In this document: piece by piece, positions 1-8,175 of the stretch
Numbering within the stretch: position 1 is the first letter of the stretch
Layout of the letters: the number at the start of each line of letters is the position of its first letter
Source of the DNA: Massilia sp. ZL223
GTDB lineage: Bacteria; Pseudomonadota; Gammaproteobacteria; Burkholderiales; Burkholderiaceae_D
Assembly: GCF_018119395.1 (NCBI RefSeq)
Contig: NZ_JAGPWD010000008.1
Location: forward strand, 62,001 to 126,000
DNA length: 64,000 bases
Direction of reading: 5' to 3'
Made by a program: the position numbers and the translations under genes
The notes under the pieces: generated by a model
Seen by the model: only the letters and a program-made list of their open reading frames with translations
Databases searched by the model: none
Told to the model about the DNA's origin: nothing

Positions 1-1
1 T

Positions 2-118
2 TGCGCCGCCGAAACCGCCGACCGCTGCGGCATGAGCGTCGCCGGCCGCATCGCCCGCCCGCGACCGGCGGGCGATCCGCGGCCTCCCCGGGCTGGAGAG
101 ACAGTGCTTCCGAGCTAG
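2..118 (+). CDS. 3' end of an unidentified gene (5' truncated by window edge)
   Basis: The frame starting at base 2 is open to a TAG at 116-118. Its first twenty codons nearly all end in C or G, as in the real genes of this window. Only 38 residues are visible (beginning CAAETADRCGMSVAGR), too few to name a family. It would converge on the reductase gene at 333-1076. A non-coding reading is possible. Confidence 0.3.
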   Translation, partial: CAAETADRCGMSVAGRIARPRPAGDPRPPRAGETVLPS

Positions 119-332
119 CCGCACACATCACGGGAAACAGTCACGAGACGATAGCGCGCACGCCGGCGAATCGGCTGCTTTCTCCTTCATCCGGAAGCCG
201 GCAACATCGCATCACATGAAAAAGGCGACGTGCTCCAGGCCAGCGACCGTGAAGCGCATCGCCCCCGATCATGTCGCCTATCGGCTCGCCGGCGTGCGCA
301 GTACACCCTCGCACGCGCCGGCGCCTGTGCGC

Positions 333-1076
333 TCAGCACATATGCTGCCCGCCATTGATCGCGATGTTAGCCCCCGTCATGAAGCCAGCTTGTTCCGACG
401 CCAGGTAAGCCACCAGCCCGGCGACCTCTTCCGGCGTGCCCAGCCGGCCAACCGGAATCGCAGGCAGGATACGTTCCTTCATCACTTTTTCAGGCACCTC
501 GCTCACCATCCTGGTCGCCAGATAGCCGGGCGACACCGTGTTGACCGTGATGCCATGGCGCGCGACTTCCAGCGCCAGCGCCTTGGTGAAGCCATGCATG
601 CCCGCCTTGGCCGCCGCGTAATTGGCCTGGCCGAAGGCGCCCTGCTGGCCATTGACCGAGGAAATGTTGATCACCCTTCCCCAGCTCTGCTCGATCATCG
701 GCTCGAGCACGTGGCGGGTCATGCTGAATACGCTGTCGAGGTTCGCCCCCATGACGGCATGCCAGTCGTCGACGCCCATCTTGCGCAGGCTGCGGTCGCG
801 CGTGATGCCGGCATTGTTGACCAGCACGTCGATCCGCTTCGTCTCGGCCAGCACGCGCTGCACCGCCCTGGCGCAGGCGCTGTCGTCGGCGACGTCGGCC
901 TCGACCACCAGCACGTCCATCCCCTCGTCGCGCTGCGCCGCGAGCCATGCATGGCGCTGGCCATTGGACGGCGAGCAGGTCGCTGCAATGATGAATCCTT
1001 CCTGGTGCAGACGGCGGCATACTGCCGTGCCGAGTCCGCCCAGCCCGCCCGTCACCAAAGCCACTTGTTTGCTCAT
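333..1076 (-). CDS. phaB: Acetoacetyl-CoA reductase (PhaB-type SDR)
   Basis: A 247-aa cytosolic short-chain dehydrogenase that probably reduces acetoacetyl-CoA to 3-hydroxybutyryl-CoA with NADPH, the second step of polyhydroxybutyrate synthesis. Visible features are the Rossmann motif TGGLGGLG (residues 9-16), NNAG (87-90), the catalytic Ser140, Tyr153 and Lys157 (YxxxK), and the C-terminal GGQHM ending typical of PhaB. The ATG at 1076 is chosen because GGGGAAGGAATC precedes it; the frame extends further upstream without family similarity. An FNR-like box lies at 1158-1171. A FabG-type 3-oxoacyl-ACP reductase is the main alternative. Confidence 0.85.
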   Translation of the reverse strand: MSKQVALVTGGLGGLGTAVCRRLHQEGFIIAATCSPSNGQRHAWLAAQRDEGMDVLVVEADVADDSACARAVQRVLAETKRIDVLVNNAGITRDRSLRKMGVDDWHAVMGANLDSVFSMTRHVLEPMIEQSWGRVINISSVNGQQGAFGQANYAAAKAGMHGFTKALALEVARHGITVNTVSPGYLATRMVSEVPEKVMKERILPAIPVGRLGTPEEVAGLVAYLASEQAGFMTGANIAINGGQHMC

Positions 1077-1157
1077 GATTCCTTCCCCTTGCATCACACA
1101 CCGCGCTTCATGCGCAGCCCGAACTGGGGAGTGTAGGGAAGCGTTGAGATAGGTCAT

Positions 1158-1171
1158 TTGAGGGCGATCAA
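1158..1171 (-). promoter_or_regulatory. FNR/Anr-like box upstream of phaB
   Basis: TTGAGGGCGATCAA differs from the FNR consensus TTGAT-N4-ATCAA at one position. On the minus strand a TACACT -10 hexamer (1135-1130) starts 29.5 bp from the box centre, giving the class II spacing of about -41.5. This suggests oxygen-responsive activation of phaB. The match is seen directly; the regulation is inferred. Confidence 0.5.
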
Positions 1172-1220
1172 ACATCGCCCCTAATGGACGGGCGTGCGGC
1201 CCTGACCTGCGGTTCGGCCG

Positions 1221-1778
1221 CTAGGCGATGACGTCGGGCCGGCAGGTGGGATCGAAATCGGCCCAGTCGCCATCGACGATATTGCCCTGCGCGCGCTCGA
1301 TGCGCTGCGCGCCCAGCTGGCGCATGATGTCGACGGCCTTGCTTTCCAGGCCGGTATCGTCGAAGGCGACCGCGACCAGCATGCCGGTCAGGCGCGGCGG
1401 GACTTCGTTCTCGTCGCCGCCTTTCTCGTGCTCCCCGGCCTCTTTCATCTTGCTGAAGCTGAACAGCGAGCCCACGTGGCCGCCGACCAGGCCGCCGACG
1501 ATGGGTCCCAGCGGCCCGGTGACCGGCACCGTGGCTGCGCCGATGGCCGCGCCGACCACGCCGCCGGTGGCGACACCCTTCACCACCCCCTCCGGCGTTT
1601 CCTTGGCGCCGGGCGACAGGATGTTGTCGCCGCCGATCGGGGTGGTGTCGTGCTGGCCGGGCTGGCTGACGTAGAAGCCGCTGACGCGGTCGGCGTCGAA
1701 ACCCGCGTCGACCAGCGCGCGGCGCGCGCGTTCGACGTCTTCCTGAAGCTGTACGTGCCCTGCGATGATGGTGGACAT
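1221..1778 (-). CDS. Glycine-zipper stress protein, unknown function
   Basis: A 185-aa protein. The N-terminal part (about 1-60) is a small soluble region containing IIAGHVQLQ and GFDADRVSGFYV, similar in style to general-stress-protein folds. The middle (about 85-125) is a glycine/alanine-rich hydrophobic stretch (VVGAAIGAATV, VGGLVGGHVGS) that looks like a two-helix glycine zipper for membrane insertion. The ATG at 1778 follows GGAGGAATCGCA, so it is preferred to the upstream ATG at 1808. The palindrome at 1836-1849 places it in the proposed Crp/Fnr regulon. The function is not known. Confidence 0.75.
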   Translation of the reverse strand: MSTIIAGHVQLQEDVERARRALVDAGFDADRVSGFYVSQPGQHDTTPIGGDNILSPGAKETPEGVVKGVATGGVVGAAIGAATVPVTGPLGPIVGGLVGGHVGSLFSFSKMKEAGEHEKGGDENEVPPRLTGMLVAVAFDDTGLESKAVDIMRQLGAQRIERAQGNIVDGDWADFDPTCRPDVIA

Positions 1779-1835
1779 TGCGATTCCTCCTGGATCGTGG
1801 TGGCTCAAGCATGCTCCTGTCGCGCTCGCCGCTCT

Positions 1836-1849
1836 GTACGCAGACGCAC
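1836..1849 (-). promoter_or_regulatory. Regulon palindrome, site 1 (GTACG CAGA CGCAC)
   Basis: A 5-N4-5 palindrome of the type GTRCG-N4-CGYAC. On the minus strand a CATGCT -10-like hexamer (1813-1808) begins 29.5 bp from its centre. The downstream gene starts at 1778. See the finding on the seven shared sites. Confidence 0.55.
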
Positions 1850-1883
1850 GCTTTGCCCAACTCAGCCAGCGCGCCGGCCGCTC

Positions 1884-2774
1884 TCAGCGCCACATACCGT
1901 AGACCACGCCTTGCGGATCAGGTTCCAGCATGACGGCCACGGGTTCGGGTTGCCATTGACGCGGATCGATCCGGTAATACTTGAGGAACTCTCCGTACAG
2001 CGCCGGATGGCGCGCCGCCAGCTGGTGCGGCTGCTCGAAAAAGCTTTCGGTGGCGACGGCGAAGAACTCGGCCGGGCTGCTCGCGCCGTAATGGTCGAGC
2101 ACGCCGTGCATGCCGAACATGGCTTCATGGCGCAGGTTGGCGTAATCGCGCGACAGCACTTCGGACCAGCTGCGGTAGCGTTCGCGGCTGCCCAGGTAGG
2201 GCGCGCCATTGGTGCTGCCGGACTCGCTGTCGAGCTGGTGCGCGAATTCGTGCAGCACCACATTGTGGCTGGGCGGCTCGGGATGGCCGGCGCGCCGCAC
2301 GTGGTCCCAGGACAGGATCACGCGGCCGTCGCCCCAGGATTCGCCCAGCAGGTCCTGGCGCCCTTCGGTCACCACGCCGGCCACGTCGACTTCCTTGCGC
2401 GGCACCAGGAAGGCGCCCGGATAAACCAGGATCGTGTGCAGCGTCGGGTAGAGCAAGGCCGGCCCCTCTTGCGCGGTACGCCCGAGCAGCAGCAGGCAGG
2501 CCTGGCCGGCGATGGTCACCCGCATCTCGTCGGTCAGCTCGAGGCCGGCGCAGCCGACGAATTTCTTCTCGAACAGGAATTGCTGGACCATGCGCGCCAG
2601 CTTGTGGCGCTGGGCAGGATCCATGCCGGCATACTGCGCCACATTGCGCTCCAGCACCGCCACCTGCTCCGGCGGCAAGGGGCGCGTCAGGGCGCGGCGC
2701 CGGCGCCAAGCGGGCACCAGCCAGGCCAGCAGCGCGGCCCCGGCCAGGGAGCCAAGAATCCATGCGTCCATCAT
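1884..2774 (-). CDS. mtfA: M90-family zinc metallopeptidase (MtfA-like)
   Basis: A 296-aa protein of the MtfA/M90 family. MtfA in E. coli is a zinc aminopeptidase that also binds the glucose-PTS repressor Mlc. The zincin motif HEFAH is at residues 175-179, and EFFAVATESFF further on supplies the likely third ligand region. A hydrophobic N-terminal segment (about 5-21) followed by RRRR suggests membrane anchoring, which not all family members have. The start overlaps the stop of the peroxiredoxin gene (ATGA, 2771-2774), so the two are translationally coupled. The glucose-PTS link is not testable from this window. Confidence 0.85.
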   Translation of the reverse strand: MMDAWILGSLAGAALLAWLVPAWRRRRALTRPLPPEQVAVLERNVAQYAGMDPAQRHKLARMVQQFLFEKKFVGCAGLELTDEMRVTIAGQACLLLLGRTAQEGPALLYPTLHTILVYPGAFLVPRKEVDVAGVVTEGRQDLLGESWGDGRVILSWDHVRRAGHPEPPSHNVVLHEFAHQLDSESGSTNGAPYLGSRERYRSWSEVLSRDYANLRHEAMFGMHGVLDHYGASSPAEFFAVATESFFEQPHQLAARHPALYGEFLKYYRIDPRQWQPEPVAVMLEPDPQGVVYGMWR

Positions 2775-3520
2775 TGCGCCTGCGCGCCGACCCAGCTCAG
2801 CACATCGTCCGCGCCGCCGACCAGGCGTCCGCCGACGAATACCTGCGGCCAGGTCAGGCGCCCGGTGACGCCGCGCAGTACGCTGGTGGTGATCTTCTGG
2901 TCTTCAGAAATATCTGTGAAGATAATGCCCGCATCGTTAAGCGCCTGCTTGGCGCGCGCGCAGTGCGGGCAGCCGGGACGCGAGAACATCACCACCGGAT
3001 CGGGCGCCACGGCCTCGGGATTCAGGTAGCGCAGCATGGTGTCGGCATCCGACACCTCGAAGGGATCGCCCTCCTTGTCCGGCTCGATGAAGATCTTGTC
3101 AATCACGCCGTCGCGCACCAGCATCGAATAGCGCCAGGAGCGCTTGCCGAAGCCCAGGTCGCGCTTGTCGACCAGCATGCCCATGCCTTCGGTGAAGTCG
3201 CCATTGCCGTCGGGGATGACGGTGATGTTGGCGGCGTCCTGACCGGCCTTCCACTGGTTCATCACGAAGGCGTCGTTGACCGAAATGCACAGGATGTCGT
3301 CGACGCCATTGTCGCGCAGCACAGGCGCAAGCTCGTTATAGCGCGGCAGATGCGTCGAGGAACAGGTCGGCGTGAAGGCGCCGGGCAGCGAGAACACCAC
3401 CACGGTCTTGCCCTTGAACAGCTCATCGGTCGTCAGGTCGCGCCACTGGTCGTCGGGGCGCGCCTTGAAGACCACGTTCGGAACAGGCTTGCCCTGCAGG
3501 CTGTCGGCACTCGGTAACAT
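2771..3520 (-). CDS. Hybrid peroxiredoxin-glutaredoxin (Prx5-Grx fusion)
   Basis: A 249-aa thiol peroxidase that reduces peroxides using glutathione through its own glutaredoxin domain. The N-terminal Prx5 domain (about 10-160) has the peroxidatic motif PGAFTPTC with Cys53. The C-terminal glutaredoxin domain (about 175-249) has the dithiol site CPHC at 184-187 and the cis-proline region TWPQVFV. The ATG at 3520 follows AAGGAGTGACG. It is the first gene of a two-gene operon with the M90 peptidase. Cytosolic oxidative-stress defence is the expected role. Confidence 0.92.
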   Translation of the reverse strand: MLPSADSLQGKPVPNVVFKARPDDQWRDLTTDELFKGKTVVVFSLPGAFTPTCSSTHLPRYNELAPVLRDNGVDDILCISVNDAFVMNQWKAGQDAANITVIPDGNGDFTEGMGMLVDKRDLGFGKRSWRYSMLVRDGVIDKIFIEPDKEGDPFEVSDADTMLRYLNPEAVAPDPVVMFSRPGCPHCARAKQALNDAGIIFTDISEDQKITTSVLRGVTGRLTWPQVFVGGRLVGGADDVLSWVGAQAQ

Positions 3521-3680
3521 CGTCACTCCTTGTCGGTTGAACAGGCGGTCCGGGGACCGTCGCATGGCGGACAGGTGAGGTTTATTGACCGGTTTTCAAC
3601 GTGCTCGATGCAAATAGTTATTCAGCTAAATGAGGCGGCGGAAATGCATGGACAGCCAATACCCTATCGAAGCCGAAGCC

Positions 3681-3711
3681 CCAAAAAACAAAACCGCGCA
3701 CAAGGCGCGGT
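3681..3711 (-). terminator. Rho-independent terminator after the wHTH gene
   Basis: ACCGCGC (3693-3699) pairs with GCGCGGT (3705-3711). On the minus strand the hairpin is followed by TTTTGTTTTTTGG. It lies about 70 bp after the stop of the minus-strand gene 3782-4396. Confidence 0.75.
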
Positions 3712-3781
3712 GAAATGACGTCAGCGATCGTCGGACCGGAACCGGCGCGGCTCTCTACCGCGGCGGCTCCGGGGCGCGCAC

Positions 3782-4396
3782 TCAGGCGCGTTCCTTGGCG
3801 GTCTGGCTCGGCGCCGGGCCGAACAGGGCGGCCACCAGCGGGTCGCGGGTCACCGGGCTGCGGTTCACGCGGATGGCGTAGTGGGTGTCGTCGGCCAGGA
3901 TGTGGAAGTGACGGCCGCTGCCGGCCATGTTCTGCTCGCGCAGGCCCGGACGTTCCTTGCGTGGGGTGGTGCCTTCGCGCTTCGGCTGGCAGATTGCCGC
4001 CAGGAAGGCCTTGACGCGCTCCGGGTCCGGCGAGATCTGGTACACGGCCTTGCCCAGGTAGGTGGCGGTACCCTCGATATAGCGGGCCAGCTCGATGACG
4101 CCGGCTTCGCGCAGGTCGCGGATGTATTTGCGGGCGCCCGACGGCGAGAACTTCAGGAACCAGGCGATCTCGTCGGCCAGCATTTCGTGGTTCGACAGTT
4201 CATTGATCAGCTTTTGCATGTTCTCGATGCGGCGCTGCGTGGCCGAGGTCGAGCGCACGCGCTCGATGGGCGCCAGCGAGATCGGGGCGCGCTCGGTCGG
4301 TTGCGGCGGGACGCGTTCGATCAGTGCCGAGTTGCTGGAAGTGTGCACTGCGCCGGTTTCGCCTTGGGCCGCGTTGTGGTGAGTCGTTGCATGCAT
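3782..4396 (-). CDS. Winged-helix-like regulatory protein, unknown function
   Basis: A 204-aa soluble protein. Residues about 60-125 read as a winged helix (LINELSNHEMLADEIAWFLKF, then GARKYIRDLREAGVIELA and a YLGKAVYQI wing), suggesting DNA binding. The N-terminal 50 residues are low-complexity and His/Thr/Pro-rich, and the tail is basic (KREGTTPRKER). GGAGCTCAAGAAT precedes the ATG at 4396. It is divergent from the ompA-like gene at 4801 and shares the 404-bp spacer with it. No target is known; control of the adjacent porin gene is only a guess. Confidence 0.65.
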   Translation of the reverse strand: MHATTHHNAAQGETGAVHTSSNSALIERVPPQPTERAPISLAPIERVRSTSATQRRIENMQKLINELSNHEMLADEIAWFLKFSPSGARKYIRDLREAGVIELARYIEGTATYLGKAVYQISPDPERVKAFLAAICQPKREGTTPRKERPGLREQNMAGSGRHFHILADDTHYAIRVNRSPVTRDPLVAALFGPAPSQTAKERA

Positions 4397-4613
4397 ATTC
4401 TTGAGCTCCAATGAGAGAGTGAGACTGTGTGGTCCGGGTCGCTGTGTGTTCGTATGACACCCTGACAACACCTCGGTTCCGCTTAACTGGACTCAAGATT
4501 GCCTGTCTCAGCCCGTCCGGTCTGTGCGCCATCCAACATTCGACAACATTCCGACAAGCATTTTTGTCCACCCTCCCGAGCGCTTTTCCAGGCTCTTTTG
4601 TTTCCCATCAACA

Positions 4614-4637
4614 AAAAACGCACCGATTTGGTGCGTT
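4614..4637 (-). terminator. Terminator-like hairpin in the leader region
   Basis: AACGCACC, loop GATT or AAATC, and GGTGCGTT form a perfect 8-bp stem. Read on the minus strand it is followed directly by TTTTTTG. No upstream minus-strand gene ends here, so it could end a small antisense or leader RNA, or attenuate the wHTH gene 220 bp further on. Confidence 0.5.
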
Positions 4638-4696
4638 CCGTAGAGAAATGTGGGTTTTTGATCACTGTTGTAGAATTGCACACGGCTCCTCACTAG

Positions 4697-4710
4697 GTGC
4701 GCTATCGCAC
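4697..4710 (+). promoter_or_regulatory. Regulon palindrome, site 2 (GTGCG CTAT CGCAC)
   Basis: A perfect 5-N4-5 palindrome. TAATGT (4734-4739) starts about 30 bp from the centre, giving class II activator spacing. It precedes the ompA-like gene starting at 4801. Confidence 0.6.
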
Positions 4711-4800
4711 CGAGCTTGCGGAACTTGCACTGTTAATGTTTATCCAACATCCCTGTCTATTCATGTGATGTCATCCATTTTTAACTTACGGGAGTTACCT

Positions 4801-5838
4801 GTGAATAATTCGAAGAAGATCGCCCTGGCTGTCGCACTCGTGTGCTCTTCCGGCGCCGCCCTCGCCCAAAATGTCAATCCGCAATGGTATGTTCAACCGA
4901 ATATCACCCACGTCAAGCCGGACTCCGGCTTCGGCGTGACCGACCGCGATACCGGCGGCGGACTGAAGTTCGGCCAGGTCGTCAACGAGGCGTGGGACGT
5001 CCAGATCGGCGGCTCCCACACCCGCTTCAAGGAAAACGGCGCGCGTTACCACCAGAGCCTGCTGGGCGCCGACGCCCTGCTGTTCCTGTCGCGTAACCGC
5101 ATCCGTCCGTTCGTCCTGGTCGGCCTCGGCCTGCAGCGCGACAAGGTCGAGAACCCGCTGCGCAACGTCAAGGAAACCTCCCCGTACGGCACCGTCGGCA
5201 TCGGCTTCCAGGCCGACCTGGCTCCGCGCTGGTCCCTGCAAGCCGACCTGCGCACCGTGCGCGGCTTCCTGAACGAAGACCAGGCCTTCGGCTTCAAGCG
5301 CAGCAACAACAAGTACCTGACCGTCGGCATCAACTACGCGCTGAACCCGCCGCCGGCAGCGGTCGTCGCCGCCGCGACCACCACCACCACCGTCGCCGAA
5401 GCCCCGGCTCCTGCCCCGGCACCGGAACCGGCACCGGCTCCGGCACCGGCTCCGCGCTTCGAAAAGGTCACCCTGGAAGCGACCAAGCTGTTCAACTTCG
5501 ACAAGGCCGAGATCATCCTGCCGGCGCCGAAGCTGGACGAGATCGCCGCCGCCCTGGCAGCCGCTCCGGACGTCACCGACGTGGACATCACCGGCTACAC
5601 CGACCGCCTGGGTTCGGAAAAGTACAACCTGAAGCTGTCGGAGCGCCGCGCCAACGCCGTGCGTGACTACCTGGTCAGCAAGGGCATCGACGGCAACCGC
5701 CTGAAGGCCTACGGCAAGGGCGAAGCCAACCCGCTGGTCACCTGCAACCAGAAGAAGCGCGCAGAACTGATCGCCTGCCTCGAACCGAACCGCCGCGTCG
5801 AAGTCGAGCAGATCACCGTCGAACGCAAGGTGCAGTAA
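4801..5838 (+). CDS. OmpA-family outer-membrane protein (beta-barrel plus OmpA C-terminal domain)
   Basis: A 345-aa outer-membrane protein. A signal peptide of about 22 residues ends in GAALA-Q. Residues about 25-180 form an OmpA/OmpW-like beta-barrel with alternating hydrophobic strands. A Pro-Ala linker (APAPAPEPAPAPAP) follows, then a peptidoglycan-binding OmpA domain (about 225-345) with FNFDKAEI, GYTDRLGSEKYNLKLSERRA and NRRVEVE. The GTG at 4801 is chosen because GGGAGTTACCT precedes it and the signal peptide starts there; longer frames begin in non-coding sequence. A terminator follows. It tethers the outer membrane to the wall and may act as a slow porin. Confidence 0.9.
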   Translation: MNNSKKIALAVALVCSSGAALAQNVNPQWYVQPNITHVKPDSGFGVTDRDTGGGLKFGQVVNEAWDVQIGGSHTRFKENGARYHQSLLGADALLFLSRNRIRPFVLVGLGLQRDKVENPLRNVKETSPYGTVGIGFQADLAPRWSLQADLRTVRGFLNEDQAFGFKRSNNKYLTVGINYALNPPPAAVVAAATTTTTVAEAPAPAPAPEPAPAPAPAPRFEKVTLEATKLFNFDKAEIILPAPKLDEIAAALAAAPDVTDVDITGYTDRLGSEKYNLKLSERRANAVRDYLVSKGIDGNRLKAYGKGEANPLVTCNQKKRAELIACLEPNRRVEVEQITVERKVQ

Positions 5839-5880
5839 TGCCGAGCCCTGGCAGTCCCTGAGCGGACTGCCGCTCGGACC

Positions 5881-5907
5881 AAGGGGGCTCCGGCCCCCTT
5901 TTCCTTT
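5881..5907 (+). terminator. Rho-independent terminator after ompA-like gene
   Basis: AAGGGGGC, loop TCCG, and GCCCCCTTTT form a stem followed by CCTTT. It lies 43 bp after the stop codon and just before the ribosome-binding site of the next gene. Confidence 0.8.
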
Positions 5908-5919
5908 GGAGGAAGGCAC

Positions 5920-6843
5920 ATGGCTGTCAAGAAGTGGCTACCGTATTCGCGCCAGATCGCGCACGTGCTGCGCTGCGCCGTGTCCGAATGGCTGGACCAC
6001 CGCGCATCGAGCAAGGGCGCCGCCCTCGCCTTCTATACCCTGTTTTCGCTGGCGCCCATCCTGGTGCTGGTGATCGCCGTCGCCGGCTTCTTCTACGGCG
6101 CCGAGGCGGCGCAAGGCCAGCTGCTGAGCGAGCTGCGCGGCCTGGTCGGCAAGCAGGGGGCGGAAACCATCCAGGCCATCCTGGCCGGGGCCCAGAACAA
6201 GGAAACCGGGCGCTTCGCCACCATCGTGGCGTCGATCCTGCTGTTCGTGGGCGCCACTACCGTATTCGCCGAGCTGAAGGACTCGCTCGACGAAATCTGG
6301 GACGTGCCCAAGCCCACCCAGTCCGGCGTCTGGAACGTGGTGCGCACCCGCCTGCTGTCCTTCGGCCTGATCCTGGTGCTGGGCTTCCTGCTGATGGTCT
6401 CGCTGGTCGTCAGCGCCGGCCTGGCCGTGGTGGAGCGCTACATCGGCGGCATGTGGAAAGAAGCGGCCCTGATACTCGGCTGGGTCGCTTCCGGCATCAG
6501 CTTCCTGGTCATCGCCACGCTGTTCGGCGTGATCTACAAGCTGCTCCCGAAGATCAAGCTGTCCTGGCACGACGTGACCATCGGCGCGCTCGGCACCGCC
6601 GCCATGTTCACGCTCGGGAAGTTCGGCATCGGCCTGTACATCGGCAACAGCGGCGCGGCCGACAGCTTCGGCGCGGCGGGCTCGCTGATCGCCCTGCTGC
6701 TGTGGGTGTATTACTCGGCCCAGATCTTCTTCCTGGGCGCGGAGTTCGCACGCCAGTACGCGCTCAAGATGGGCAGCCTGCGCCACAAGCCGGCGCACGA
6801 GACGGGCGACAAGAAGAAGGCCCCGATGCCGGGCAGCGCCTGA
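5920..6843 (+). CDS. YihY/BrkB-family inner-membrane protein
   Basis: A 307-aa integral membrane protein of the YihY (virulence factor BrkB) family. Six hydrophobic segments are visible, including the first around LAFYTLFSLAPILVLVIAVAGFFYG and the last around AAGSLIALLLWVYYSAQIFFLGAEF. The motifs SKGAALAFYTLFSLAP and DEIWDVP are family hallmarks. GGAGGAAGGCAC precedes the ATG. The tail is short and basic. The molecular function is unsettled; despite older annotations it is not ribonuclease BN. It is transcribed after the ompA terminator, probably from read-through or its own promoter. Confidence 0.88.
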   Translation: MAVKKWLPYSRQIAHVLRCAVSEWLDHRASSKGAALAFYTLFSLAPILVLVIAVAGFFYGAEAAQGQLLSELRGLVGKQGAETIQAILAGAQNKETGRFATIVASILLFVGATTVFAELKDSLDEIWDVPKPTQSGVWNVVRTRLLSFGLILVLGFLLMVSLVVSAGLAVVERYIGGMWKEAALILGWVASGISFLVIATLFGVIYKLLPKIKLSWHDVTIGALGTAAMFTLGKFGIGLYIGNSGAADSFGAAGSLIALLLWVYYSAQIFFLGAEFARQYALKMGSLRHKPAHETGDKKKAPMPGSA

Positions 6844-6873
6844 GGAAACGGATGGCCGGGCGGCGCGGGCAGG

Positions 6874-8130
6874 CTATTCGCCCAGCAGCTCGGCCAGCCA
6901 CTCCATGCCTTCGACACGCTCGGCGACCACCTTCAGCACCATCACCACCGGCACGCCCAGCAGCAGGCCCCAGACGCCCCACAGCCAGCCCCAGAACAGC
7001 AGACTGACGAACACGGCGGCCGGGTTCATCTTGGCGATCTTGCCCGTCATCCAGGTGGCGACCACCATGCCGACCAGGGTCGCGATGCCCAGCGAAGCGC
7101 CGGCCACCAGGATCACCATGCGCAGCGACTCGAATTGCAGGAAGGCCACCATGCCGGTGGCGGCCGTGATCAGGAGCGGCCCGAAGTAAGGCATCAGGTG
7201 GGCCACGCCCGAGAAGGCGGCCCAGGCGCCGGCGTTTTCCAGCCCGATCGCGCGCAGCGCGCCCCACATCAGCAAGGCCAGCAGCACGTTGGTGACGAGC
7301 AGCATGAACATGTAGTTCTGGATCGAGGTGTTGATGTCGTCCAGGATGTGCACCGTCACTTTCTTGCGCGTCAGCGACGGCCCGGTCAGCTTGACCAGCT
7401 TGCGCTTGAAGGTATCCCCCGCCAGCAGCAGGAAGAACACCAGGAACACCACCATGGTCGCCTGCGACAGGAAGGTCGCCAGGCCGACCGAGCCGGCCAG
7501 CACCCAGTCCATCACGCGGATATTCGAACCGGCCGCAGCCGCCGGCAGCTGGCTCTGGCGCTTGGGCGCCGCGCGGCGCGTATCGCTGCCAACATTGTTG
7601 GCGGCGCGTTCGATCTCGGCCGCGGCCGCCTGGACCTGCTGGATGGTCGAGCGCTGGCCGCCCGGGTTGTTGGTCAGGATCTTGGTGATCTTGTGGGTGA
7701 GCGTCGGCAGCTCGTCGATGATGTTGAAGAATTCGTCCTGCAGCCGGTAGATGGTGCCCGCCATCAAGGCGACGATCACGGCGGTGACCAGGGTGGCCCC
7801 GACGATGCGGCGCACATGCATGCGCTCGAACCAGAGCACGACCGGATTCAGGGTGTAGGCGATCAGGATGCCGAGCAGCAGCGGCACGAAGAACTTCTGC
7901 GCCCATTGCAGGGCGAACACGCAGGCGATGGTCGCCAGGATGCCCAGCGACAGGCCGCGGGCATTGACGTGCACCGGGAGGCGCAGGCCGCCGGCGTGGA
8001 GGGCCAGGTCCTCCTCGGCATGAGGAGGCTGCTGGCCGTCGGGATGTGCGTCCGGGGCGGCTTCGTCAGGCGTGGGGGCCGGCAAGGGGGCCGGCGTCGG
8101 GGACGCCGGATCGGATTTAGCTAGCTGCAT
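6874..8130 (-). CDS. AI-2E family transporter (PerM-like)
   Basis: A 418-aa inner-membrane protein of the AI-2E/PerM family. A Pro-rich cytoplasmic N-terminus (about 1-55) is followed by a hydrophobic pair around ILATIACVFALQWAQKFFVPLLLGILIAY and a large soluble insertion (about 120-220). The C-terminal transmembrane bundle contains VAHLMPYFGPLL, a conserved family segment. The proteins are thought to export small molecules such as AI-2 or ions; the substrate here is unknown. It converges on the YihY gene, 30 bp away. Confidence 0.85.
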   Translation of the reverse strand: MQLAKSDPASPTPAPLPAPTPDEAAPDAHPDGQQPPHAEEDLALHAGGLRLPVHVNARGLSLGILATIACVFALQWAQKFFVPLLLGILIAYTLNPVVLWFERMHVRRIVGATLVTAVIVALMAGTIYRLQDEFFNIIDELPTLTHKITKILTNNPGGQRSTIQQVQAAAAEIERAANNVGSDTRRAAPKRQSQLPAAAAGSNIRVMDWVLAGSVGLATFLSQATMVVFLVFFLLLAGDTFKRKLVKLTGPSLTRKKVTVHILDDINTSIQNYMFMLLVTNVLLALLMWGALRAIGLENAGAWAAFSGVAHLMPYFGPLLITAATGMVAFLQFESLRMVILVAGASLGIATLVGMVVATWMTGKIAKMNPAAVFVSLLFWGWLWGVWGLLLGVPVVMVLKVVAERVEGMEWLAELLGE

Positions 8131-8175
8131 GGAAAACGCCTGAACAATGAACCGGGCCGCCCCGGTGACCCGCTA

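Larger units (their letters stand above)
4397..4800. other. 404-bp divergent promoter region
   Basis: The spacer separates the wHTH gene (minus) from the ompA-like gene (plus). It holds a strong hairpin with a minus-strand T-run at 4614-4637, the regulon palindrome at 4697-4710, and a TAATGT -10 candidate at 4734-4739. The rest has lower GC than the flanking genes and no convincing reading frame. Confidence 0.6.

Noticed and set aside
1428..3029. Long plus-strand reading frame of 533 codons
   Set aside because: It is antisense to the glycine-zipper, M90 and peroxiredoxin genes, has high His/Arg/Gly content and no domain, and arises from GC-rich codon bias.
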